Source: Lachnospiraceae bacterium (GTDB taxonomy: Bacteria > Bacillota > Clostridia > Lachnospirales > Lachnospiraceae). Taken from it: a stretch of 37,050 nucleotides of DNA. The position numbers were made by a program, and so were the translations under genes. Position 1 is the first letter of the stretch. Each line of letters opens with the position of its first letter. Under the pieces are notes generated by a model that searched no databases, was not told the DNA's origin, and saw only the letters and a list, made by a program, of their open reading frames with translations. Below are positions 30,501-37,050 of the stretch, piece by piece. The DNA is taken from positions 1 to 37,050 of the forward strand of contig JAQYDI010000054.1 of assembly GCA_028724245.1 (NCBI GenBank), read 5' to 3'.

Positions 30501-31253
30501 TTAATAATCCACTTCCATCAGGCACAGTCCCTGGGCCGGTGCCGTGGGTCCTGCCAGCCGCCGGTCTCTGGCTTCCATGATTTCGATGACCTGCTTCGGT
30601 TCCATGGCTCCTCTGCCCACTTCAAGCAGGGTTCCAACCAGAACGCGGACCATATTGTACAGGAAGCCGGTGCCGTGGAAGGTAAAGTAAATGTAGCCCC
30701 GCCTGCTGGTGATCTCGATCTTATCCACGATGCGGACGGTGGATTTTTTCATGCGGGGATTGGTGCAGAAGCTGGCGTAATCGTGCTGTCCCTGCAGATA
30801 GCCCGCCGCTTCCTGCATCCGTTTGATATCCGGCATGAAATCCAGTCTTGTAATATAACGCCGGTCAAAAACAGTCTTCACCGGTCCTGCAAAACAGGTA
30901 TAACGGTACGTTTTCCCGACTGCATTATAGCGGGCGTGAAAACGGGGAGAAGCTTCTCTGACTTCATTGACCGCAATATCATCGGGCAGATAGCGGTTCA
31001 TGTAATCCCGGATTTCATCCGGAGTCATGTCCACATCAAGAACAATATTGGCCGCCATGCCTCTGGCATGCACCCCGGCATCGGTCCGGCCGGCCCCGAT
31101 CAGCTTGATATCTTCCATTTTCAACTTCCCATCACACATACGGAAAATAACCGTCTCCAGCTTTCCCTGAATCGTATCTCTGTCCGGTTGATGCTCCCAG
31201 CCATAATAACGGGTTCCGTCATAACTGATGATCATTTTATAATTTTTCTGCAT
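30501..31253 (-). CDS. truA: tRNA pseudouridine(38-40) synthase
   Basis: TruA converts uridines 38-40 of tRNA anticodon arms to pseudouridine. The 250-residue protein has the catalytic motif GAGRTDAGVHARG with nucleophile D58, the opening SYDGTRYYGWEHQP, KTYRYTC, and the C-terminal FLYNMVRVLVGTLLEVG. Length is normal. The start at ATG 31253 is preceded by only a weak GTGAG site. It is convergent with the MATE gene and divergent from the Crp/Fnr gene. Confidence 0.96.
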   Translation of the reverse strand: MQKNYKMIISYDGTRYYGWEHQPDRDTIQGKLETVIFRMCDGKLKMEDIKLIGAGRTDAGVHARGMAANIVLDVDMTPDEIRDYMNRYLPDDIAVNEVREASPRFHARYNAVGKTYRYTCFAGPVKTVFDRRYITRLDFMPDIKRMQEAAGYLQGQHDYASFCTNPRMKKSTVRIVDKIEITSRRGYIYFTFHGTGFLYNMVRVLVGTLLEVGRGAMEPKQVIEIMEARDRRLAGPTAPAQGLCLMEVDY

Positions 31254-31279
31254 TGGAATCTCACTTTCAAAAATAGTTC

Positions 31280-31320
31280 ATGTTATGTAACATTATATCC
31301 ATGCATGACCATTTTGTACA
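31280..31320 (-). promoter_or_regulatory. truA promoter with overlapping palindrome
   Basis: On the minus strand a perfect TATAAT lies at 31297-31292, with TGTACA as a -35 candidate at 31320-31315 (17-bp spacer). The palindrome ATGTTATGTAACAT (31280-31293) overlaps the start region and could be a site for the divergent Crp/Fnr-type regulator. The rest of the 289-bp gap to the regulator gene shows a possible TTAAAAT -10 near 31480 and nothing else clear. Confidence 0.45.
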
Positions 31321-31542
31321 GCTTTATTCCTGTTGGTTGGTGCGGGTCATACTTGACGTACATCCGTAATATTGTTACATTTATATAAGTTAAACAATAT
31401 GTCAGATTGCAATCGGCGTCAGCCGGACATGGATTCTGTTTATTTTCCTGATATGTGGATTCTTTTTTCTGAAATGTGTTAAAATGAAGAAAAAGGGGCT
31501 GGGATGACCTGAACTGATTGGGACGAAACGGGCGGTGAATAG

Positions 31543-32274
31543 ATGAAAAAGTATAAAAAACTGAGTGATATGGAGATTTTCCATGGGGTCAGGCCGGAGA
31601 CGCTGGAGAAGATGCAGGAGCTTGGCAGGGTCGTGACCATGAAAAAGGGAACCGTGTGTTACCGTGCTTCTGAGAAGCAGGAACATATTTTTATTCTGAT
31701 GGACGGACAGGCGATCATTTATACGCTGACCCGGTGCGGAAACCGCAAAATCATCTTTGTACACGGCGGCGGGGAACTGCTTAATGAAAGTATTATAACG
31801 GCGGACCGGACAACGGTATTCTGCGATCTGATCCGTGACAGCAGGGTATTTGTGATCCGCAATCAGCAGTTCTGTCAGCTGATGGAGCAGGATTTTACGC
31901 TGGTAAAAGCAGTCATGCGGATACAGGAACGCAAACTGTGGCGCACCAGCCACCAGCTGAAAAACACGCCGGGAAGTATTTATCTGGAACGGAAGCTGGC
32001 GGCAAAACTGTGGAAACTGGCAAGAGATTTCGGTGTGCCGGTGGATAATGAGGGTACGAAAATCCGCATCGATGTCAGTCTGAGCATTACATTTCTGGCC
32101 GATTTTCTGGGGGCACCAAGAGAGACAACTTCCAGAATATGCAGGAATCTGGTGGACAGAGAGTTGATAGAAATGGACAAAAAGACAGTCATTGTGGATA
32201 ACATGGATTGTCTGGCCCGGTTTTATAAAAATTACTGCGGAGAAGCGTGTTTCTGTGAAAAAAGAAAGGACTGA
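31543..32274 (+). CDS. Crp/Fnr-family transcriptional regulator
   Basis: A 243-residue regulator with an N-terminal cyclic-nucleotide-binding-like beta-roll (~5-120; GTVCYRASEKQEHIFILMDGQA), a dimer helix, and a C-terminal HTH_Crp domain with the recognition region SITFLADFLGAPRETTSRICRNL. The cAMP-contact signature (GE-L-x6-R-S/T) is not conserved, so a different effector is likely. The tail has closely spaced cysteines (C232, C236, C238), which might bind metal or a cluster. It is 31 bp upstream of the AAA-ATPase gene and 2 kb before asrABC, an anaerobic pathway often controlled by this family; control of asr is inferred. Confidence 0.9.
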   Translation: MKKYKKLSDMEIFHGVRPETLEKMQELGRVVTMKKGTVCYRASEKQEHIFILMDGQAIIYTLTRCGNRKIIFVHGGGELLNESIITADRTTVFCDLIRDSRVFVIRNQQFCQLMEQDFTLVKAVMRIQERKLWRTSHQLKNTPGSIYLERKLAAKLWKLARDFGVPVDNEGTKIRIDVSLSITFLADFLGAPRETTSRICRNLVDRELIEMDKKTVIVDNMDCLARFYKNYCGEACFCEKRKD

Positions 32275-32305
32275 CCCGCAGTATCAATCAAGGCAGGTGA
32301 CGGAT

Positions 32306-34030
32306 ATGGCGAGAACTCCGGGAATCGGAATTCAGGATTTTGAGAAAATTATTACAGGTAATATTTTTTATGTGGACAAGACCTCTTTTATTAAGGAATG
32401 GTGGGAAACGCAGGATGAGGTAACGCTGATCACCCGCCCGAGGCGTTTCGGAAAAACATTGACGATCAATATGGTGGAACGTTTTTTTTCGGTGAAATAT
32501 GCAGGGAAGGGGGCTGTGTTTAGCGGTTTGAAGATTTTTCAGGAAGAGTCATGGAGAAAACTTCAGGGAACATTTCCTGTGATTTTTCTGAGCTTTGCGG
32601 AAATCAAAGAAGGCACATGGTCTGAAACGAGAAAGAAGATCTGTCAACTGATCACCATGCTGTATGATCAGCATCGTTTTCTGCTTCAGGGGGATTTTCT
32701 CAGTAACAGAGAGCGGGAGTTTTTCCTTGGAGTTTCTGCTGAAATGGAAGACTATATGGCTTCGTTGTCCATCAAAATGCTGTCCGGGTTTCTGTCCCGG
32801 TATTATGGAAAAAAGGTGATCATTCTTCTGGATGAGTATGATACGCCCATGCAGGAAGCGTATACACATGGTTACTGGAAGCAGCTGGTTCTGTTTACAA
32901 GGAGTCTGTTCAATTCTACATTTAAGACGAATCCATGGCTGGAGCGGGGGCTGATGACCGGTATTACAAGAGTCAGCAAAGAATCGGTTTTTTCAGATCT
33001 GAATAATCTGGAGGTGGTGACCACAACATCCCGAAAGTATGAAACTTCATTCGGATTTACGCAGGAGGAAGTTTTTGCAGCGCTGGATGAGTACGGCCTT
33101 TCTGATAAAAAGCAGGAAGTAAAAGAGTGGTATGATGGTTTTACTTTCGGCAATACGGAAGATATTTATAATCCATGGTCCATACTGAATTATCTGGAAA
33201 AACGGAAATTTACCACTTACTGGGCTAATACCAGCAGCAACAGTCTGATCGGGAAGCTGATCCGCGAGGGAAGTCCTGATGTGAAAATCTGGATGGAAGA
33301 TCTGATGGAGGGGAAATCGATTACGGCTCAGATTGATGAACAGATCGTGTACGACCAGCTGGATGAGAGGGAAGATTCCATCTGGAGCCTGCTGCTTGCC
33401 GGCGGTTACCTGAAGATAAAACATTATCATATTGTAACGGCGGAAGATATGGAAAAGGAAGGGATGGGCTGCGGTGCTCAGGAGGGTGACCAGATTTATG
33501 AGCTGGTGCTGACAAATCGCGAAGTAAAGGTCATGTTCCGGAATATGATCCGCGGCTGGTTCCGGAATTCGTCTTCAAAATATAATGATTTTATCAAGGC
33601 ACTGCTGAAAAATGATCTGAAAGCGATGAATGCCTACATGAATCGTGTGGCTCTGACAACTTTCAGTTTTTTTGACAGCGGAAACAGACCGTCTGAGCAG
33701 ATGGAACCGGAGCGGTTCTATCATGGATTTGTACTGGGACTGATCGTGGAACTGGCCGGACGGTATGCGGTTACTTCAAATCGCGAAAGCGGATTTGGCC
33801 GGTATGATGTGATGCTGGAGCCGCTGCAGCAATCTGATGATGCCATTATTATGGAGTTCAAAGTATTTGATCCGACTGAGGAGAAAACACTGGAAGATAC
33901 GGTACGAAAGGCACAGGAACAGATAGAGGACAAAAAATATGCAGCGGGGCTGACAGCAAAAGGCATACCGGAAAACCGCATCCGCAGGTACGGATTTGCA
34001 TTTAAAGGGAAAGAAGTTCTGATCGGGTAA
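32306..34030 (+). CDS. AAA-ATPase-like/PD-(D/E)XK nuclease family protein (intact)
   Basis: A 574-residue protein starting at ATG 32306 after AGGCAGGTG; the open frame extends upstream into the crp-like gene, but that start is not credible. Order: IGIQDFEKIITGNIFYVDKTSF, P-loop region TRPRRFGKT, Walker B IILLDEYDTP, TGITRVSKESVFS (sensor-like), WYDGFTFG, YWANTSSN, and a C-terminal PD-(D/E)XK domain with GFGRYDVML ... IIMEFKVF (D ... ExK). Cellular role is unknown; such proteins are often present in many diverged copies per genome. It shares all motifs with the broken copy at 1021-2712 but is clearly diverged from it. It follows the regulator gene by 31 bp and ends at a strong terminator. Confidence 0.9.
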   Translation: MARTPGIGIQDFEKIITGNIFYVDKTSFIKEWWETQDEVTLITRPRRFGKTLTINMVERFFSVKYAGKGAVFSGLKIFQEESWRKLQGTFPVIFLSFAEIKEGTWSETRKKICQLITMLYDQHRFLLQGDFLSNREREFFLGVSAEMEDYMASLSIKMLSGFLSRYYGKKVIILLDEYDTPMQEAYTHGYWKQLVLFTRSLFNSTFKTNPWLERGLMTGITRVSKESVFSDLNNLEVVTTTSRKYETSFGFTQEEVFAALDEYGLSDKKQEVKEWYDGFTFGNTEDIYNPWSILNYLEKRKFTTYWANTSSNSLIGKLIREGSPDVKIWMEDLMEGKSITAQIDEQIVYDQLDEREDSIWSLLLAGGYLKIKHYHIVTAEDMEKEGMGCGAQEGDQIYELVLTNREVKVMFRNMIRGWFRNSSSKYNDFIKALLKNDLKAMNAYMNRVALTTFSFFDSGNRPSEQMEPERFYHGFVLGLIVELAGRYAVTSNRESGFGRYDVMLEPLQQSDDAIIMEFKVFDPTEEKTLEDTVRKAQEQIEDKKYAAGLTAKGIPENRIRRYGFAFKGKEVLIG

Positions 34031-34083
34031 CGCAGTCTGTATTTTGTGTAGATCTGCCTGCGCTGAACAGCAATATTTTTTTC

Positions 34084-34114
34084 ATTCCGTGAGATATCTC
34101 ACGGAATTTTTTTG
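34084..34114 (+). terminator. Perfect palindromic terminator
   Basis: ATTCCGTGAGAT (34084-34095) is followed directly by its complement ATCTCACGGAAT (34096-34107) and then a run of T. A clear intrinsic terminator after the ATPase gene. Confidence 0.88.
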
Positions 34115-34158
34115 CTCTTTCTGATACCATGAAACCAGAAAGAGCAGATGATCTGCTC
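34114..34158 (+). promoter_or_regulatory. Overlapping hairpin and palindrome before asrA
   Basis: GCTCTTTCTG (34114-34123) pairs with CAGAAAGAGC (34136-34145). GAGCAGAT-G-ATCTGCTC (34142-34158) is a 17-bp palindrome that shares four bases with the first structure, so the two RNA folds exclude each other. Either a regulator site or an alternative-fold leader is possible. A promoter for asrA was not identified with confidence in the remaining 90 bp. Confidence 0.4.
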
Positions 34159-34251
34159 CATGTATCACGAAGATGGATGCAGCGCCATGAAATGGATGTT
34201 TATATCTGTTTTATGAAACTGCTGTGAAACTGATAAGGAGAGGAGCATTAT

Positions 34252-35262
34252 ATGGGATATGTAACGACAAGAGAAAATATGGATACGATTCTTGCTTCCA
34301 TGAGCGATGCGTATGATATTTTCGCACCGAAGGTATTTGAAGGAGAGGGCTGTTTTTCTGATCAGGACAGCATCCGCTACGGAAAGATTACTTCTCTGGA
34401 TGAAATGGAATGGGAACGGAAAAGTGAGTATTCTTTTAAGGAAGCGCTGCTTGCCGTACAGGAAAATCTGTTTTATTTTACAGAGGATCAGGTGACGGTG
34501 CCGAAGATTTCCGATAAGGGGATCCTGATCTTTTTAAGAAGTTGCGATCTGGCTGCGGTGAAACGTCTGGATCAGATTTATCTGAACAACGGGCCGGAGG
34601 ATTTTTACTATAAGCGGCTTCGTGAAAAGGCAAAATTCATCCTGATGGGCTGCACCGAAAGCTGTGCTTCGGGATTCTGCGTCAGCATGGGAACCAATCA
34701 GTCGGAGAATTACGATCTGTACCTGAAGACGGACGGAAATCAGGTTTTTGCAGATTGTAAAGACGAAGCACTTGCCGCATATTTTGCCGGAGCACAGGAG
34801 AAAGGACAGGCGGAACCTGCGGATGTGAAGCCTGACTATGTAACGGAGAATGCACAGCAGGTGACGCTGCCTCGGAATCTTTCTGTGGATACTTTCAAAA
34901 ATTCTATCTGGGAGGAGTACGGAAACCGCTGCATCGGCTGCGGCCGCTGCAATTTTGTCTGTCCCACATGTACCTGCTTTACCATGCAGGATGTCTATTA
35001 TCAGGAAAATGCAAAGGTGGGCGAGCGCCGCAGAGTCTGGGCTTCCTGTCAGGTGGACGGTTACACCGACATGGCCGGCGGACATGCATTCCGCAAATCA
35101 CAGGGGGAACGCATGCGTTTCAAGGTAATGCATAAGATTTATGATTTTGAAAAGCGGTTCGGCTATCCCATGTGCGTGGGCTGCGGCCGCTGTGACGATG
35201 TCTGTCCCGAATATATTTCCTACGCAAACTGTGTAAACCGGCTGGCAAAGGAGGAACAGTAA
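34252..35262 (+). CDS. asrA: Anaerobic sulfite reductase subunit A
   Basis: Electron-transfer subunit of the siroheme sulfite reductase AsrABC, which reduces sulfite to sulfide in the cytoplasm. The 336-residue chain carries two [4Fe-4S] ferredoxin motifs: C227/C230/C233/C237 (CIGCGRCNFVCP) and C308/C311/C314/C318 (CVGCGRCDDVCP). The N-terminal region with FLRSCDLAAVKRLDQIY is typical of AsrA and related hydrogenase beta subunits. AAGGAGAGG precedes ATG 34252. It is separated from asrB by 1 bp. The whole operon matches the asrABC order of Salmonella and clostridia. Confidence 0.96.
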   Translation: MGYVTTRENMDTILASMSDAYDIFAPKVFEGEGCFSDQDSIRYGKITSLDEMEWERKSEYSFKEALLAVQENLFYFTEDQVTVPKISDKGILIFLRSCDLAAVKRLDQIYLNNGPEDFYYKRLREKAKFILMGCTESCASGFCVSMGTNQSENYDLYLKTDGNQVFADCKDEALAAYFAGAQEKGQAEPADVKPDYVTENAQQVTLPRNLSVDTFKNSIWEEYGNRCIGCGRCNFVCPTCTCFTMQDVYYQENAKVGERRRVWASCQVDGYTDMAGGHAFRKSQGERMRFKVMHKIYDFEKRFGYPMCVGCGRCDDVCPEYISYANCVNRLAKEEQ

Positions 35263-35263
35263 T

Positions 35264-36064
35264 ATGAAGAATGATATGAATGCTTATGTACCGTTTTTAT
35301 CGGAAATCAAAAAGGTGATCCGTCACACAGATATTGAATATACCTTCCGCATGGAATACACAGGAGATGTGAAGCCGGGGCAGTTTTTTGAGGTTTCCAT
35401 TCCAAAATATGGCGAAGCGCCCATTTCCGTCAGCGGAATCGGCGAGAATACCATTGACCTGACCATCCGCCGTGTGGGAAAGGTTACCAATGAGATTTTT
35501 GAAAATTACGAGGGTGACAGCCTGTATCTGCGCGGCCCTTACGGAAACGGATTTGATGTAAAAAATTATCAGGGAAAAGAGCTGGTGGTAATCGCCGGAG
35601 GAACGGGCCTCTCACCGGTCAAAGGCGTTGTGGATTATTTTGCATCCCATACGGAGGAAGCAGAAAAGGTAACGCTGATTGCGGGATTCAAATCACCTGC
35701 TGATGTGCTTTTCAAAGCTGATTTTGAAAAATGGCAGCAGACGATCCAGGTGATCCGGACGGTGGATGGCGCAGAGGAAGGCTACACCGGCAAAATTGGT
35801 CTGGTGACAAAATACATACCGGAGCTGCCCATTGAAAATCCGGAAAATACCGTATTTATCGTGGTAGGACCGCCTGTGATGATGAAATTTGCGGTGGCAG
35901 AGGTTTTAAAACGCGGCATCAAAGAAGAAAATATCTGGATTTCCAATGAACGGAAGATGTGCTGCGGCATCGGCAAATGCGGTCACTGCAAGATCGGCGA
36001 AACCTATATCTGCCTTGATGGGCCGGTATTTAATTATGCAGACGGAAAAAATCTAATCGATTAG
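35264..36064 (+). CDS. asrB: Anaerobic sulfite reductase subunit B
   Basis: FAD- and NAD(P)H-binding subunit, a ferredoxin-NADP reductase-like protein of 266 residues. An FAD barrel (~20-100; the RxxS-like segment ISVSGIGEN and LRGPYGNGF) is followed by the nucleotide domain with VIAGGTGLSPVKGVV and VGPPVMMKF. The C-terminal [2Fe-2S] site is C234/C239/C242/C250 (CCGIGKCGHCKIGETYIC), as in PyrK/AsrB. AAGGAGGAAC just before asrB's ATG lies in the end of asrA. It passes electrons from the pyridine nucleotide to AsrA and AsrC. Confidence 0.96.
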   Translation: MKNDMNAYVPFLSEIKKVIRHTDIEYTFRMEYTGDVKPGQFFEVSIPKYGEAPISVSGIGENTIDLTIRRVGKVTNEIFENYEGDSLYLRGPYGNGFDVKNYQGKELVVIAGGTGLSPVKGVVDYFASHTEEAEKVTLIAGFKSPADVLFKADFEKWQQTIQVIRTVDGAEEGYTGKIGLVTKYIPELPIENPENTVFIVVGPPVMMKFAVAEVLKRGIKEENIWISNERKMCCGIGKCGHCKIGETYICLDGPVFNYADGKNLID

Positions 36065-36076
36065 GGAGGGAATGGC

Positions 36077-37050
36077 ATGGCACTTGATATCAATACAAAA
36101 AAAGCGAAGAAAAATGCATATCGTATTTCAAAAGAACGCGGCATCGGCGCCTCCCGTATCCGTGTACCCGGCGGATATCTGAAGGCCGAGGTTCTGGGCA
36201 TGGTACAGGAAATTTCCGAAAAATACGGCAACGGCATCGTTCATCTGACCACCCGTCAGGGATTTGAAATCGAAGGAATCCATCTGGAAGATATGGATGA
36301 AATCAATGAAAAACTGCAGCCCATCATTGAGGCGCTGGAGATCAATCAGGCCGAACCGGGGAAAGGCTACACCTCTTCCGGCACCAGAAATGTAACTGCA
36401 TGTATCGGGAATAACGTCTGTCCTTTTGCCAATTACAATACAGCGGAATTTGCAAAACGGATGGAAAAGGCCATTTTCCCCAATGACCTGCACTTTAAGG
36501 TAGCATTTACCGGCTGTCCCAACGACTGCGCCAAGGTGCGCATGCATGATTTCGGCATCATGGGTATGACCATGCCCCAGTATGATCCGTCCCGCTGCGT
36601 CAGCTGCGAAGCCTGCATCAAAGGATGCAAAGGACTGTCCGTCAATGCCCTGCGCATGGAGAATTACAAGATCGTCCGCGACACGGAAAAATGCATCGGC
36701 TGCGGCGTCTGCATCACAAAATGCCCCACACGCGCATGGACCAGAAGCAAAAAGAAATACTACAAACTGACCCTCATGGGCAGAACAGGCAAGAAAAATC
36801 CCCGTCTGGGCGAAGACTTCCTGATCTGGGCAGATGAGGACAATATTGTAAAGATCGTTCTGAACACTTATCGTTTTGTAAAGGAATATATCAATCCCAA
36901 AGCACCCGGCGGCAAGGAACACATCGGCTATATCATCGACCGGGTGGGATTTGAAGAATTCAAAAAATGGGCGCTGGACGGCGTAGAACTCCTTCCGGAG
37001 ACCATTGTAAAAGAATGCGTATACTGGAGCGGAATCCATTTTGACAGATA
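36077..37050 (+). CDS. asrC: Anaerobic sulfite reductase subunit C (catalytic; stop beyond window)
   Basis: Catalytic siroheme subunit. ATG 36077 follows AGGGAGGG; 324 codons fit in the window and the last two bases are TA, probably the start of the stop codon, so the protein is practically complete. An N-terminal nitrite/sulfite reductase ferredoxin-like half (VHLTTRQGFEIEGI) precedes the siroheme/[4Fe-4S] ligands C109 and C115 (CIGNNVC) and C147 and C151 (CPNDC). An inserted pair of ferredoxin clusters follows: C174/C177/C180/C184 and C206/C209/C212/C216. This matches the dissimilatory-like AsrC type. A 303-codon open frame on the opposite strand here is a shadow. Confidence 0.95.
   Translation, partial: MALDINTKKAKKNAYRISKERGIGASRIRVPGGYLKAEVLGMVQEISEKYGNGIVHLTTRQGFEIEGIHLEDMDEINEKLQPIIEALEINQAEPGKGYTSSGTRNVTACIGNNVCPFANYNTAEFAKRMEKAIFPNDLHFKVAFTGCPNDCAKVRMHDFGIMGMTMPQYDPSRCVSCEACIKGCKGLSVNALRMENYKIVRDTEKCIGCGVCITKCPTRAWTRSKKKYYKLTLMGRTGKKNPRLGEDFLIWADEDNIVKIVLNTYRFVKEYINPKAPGGKEHIGYIIDRVGFEEFKKWALDGVELLPETIVKECVYWSGIHFDR

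Noticed and set aside
32192..32305. N-terminal extension of the intact ATPase gene into the regulator gene
   Set aside because: The family N-terminus begins close to IGIQDFEKI, and ATG 32306 has a suitable ribosome site.
36128..37039. 303-codon minus-strand frame opposite asrC
   Set aside because: The plus strand encodes a complete set of siroheme and ferredoxin ligands of AsrC; the minus frame has no recognisable feature.

Overview
The window looks like a chromosomal segment of an anaerobic Firmicute of the class Clostridia, most likely a gut Lachnospiraceae. The support is AGGAGG-type ribosome binding sites, sigma-A promoters of the TTGACA/TATAAT type, a T-box leader, rubrerythrin, an Asr-type anaerobic sulfite reductase, and AAA-ATPase/PD-(D/E)XK proteins of the kind common in that family. 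No rRNA, tRNA or CRISPR array was seen.

Layout. 1-3080 is a decay zone: the repeat-bearing end of an IS21-like element abuts the tail of a radical SAM/SPASM gene. Next come an internally deleted Rpn-type nuclease, an AAA-ATPase/PD-(D/E)XK gene broken by one in-frame TGA, and an internally deleted GNAT acetyltransferase. 3180-8000 holds a SEC-C-tagged methionine aminopeptidase, a rubrerythrin with a rubredoxin module at each end behind a structured leader, an aldo/keto reductase, a BASS-family transporter under a T-box that reads as isoleucine-specific, and a convergent XRE regulator. 8250-13190 (minus strand) is a MacAB-like export operon with two different adaptor proteins. A YczE-like membrane protein gene diverges from it.

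14630-25195 is a twelve-gene L-ascorbate (ula) locus: UlaG lactonase, the PTS components UlaC, UlaA and UlaB, a DeoR regulator, UlaE, an unrecognised cytoplasmic beta-propeller-like protein, ribulose-phosphate 3-epimerase, UlaF, a split transketolase and a HAD phosphatase. Together they would import ascorbate as its 6-phosphate and pass it to the pentose phosphate pathway. However, no UlaD (3-keto-L-gulonate-6-phosphate decarboxylase) is present, and the unrecognised gene is the outstanding unknown in the pathway.

25160-31260 holds a YefM-YoeB toxin-antitoxin pair whose promoter lies in the 3' end of the HAD gene. It is followed by an RmlD-like reductase overlapping a dicarboxylate/amino acid symporter behind a promoter-proximal terminator, a MarR regulator and MATE exporter sharing an identical 14-bp palindrome, and convergent truA. 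31540-37050 has a Crp/Fnr regulator, an intact AAA-ATPase/PD-(D/E)XK gene and asrABC; asrC runs to the last base of the window.

A short inverted-repeat family (consensus close to GTTACTGTTCAGAGCCA or GTTACTGTTCAGACTTC) recurs in about ten intergenic gaps, often as facing pairs. It looks like a small non-autonomous, MITE-like or terminator-like family.
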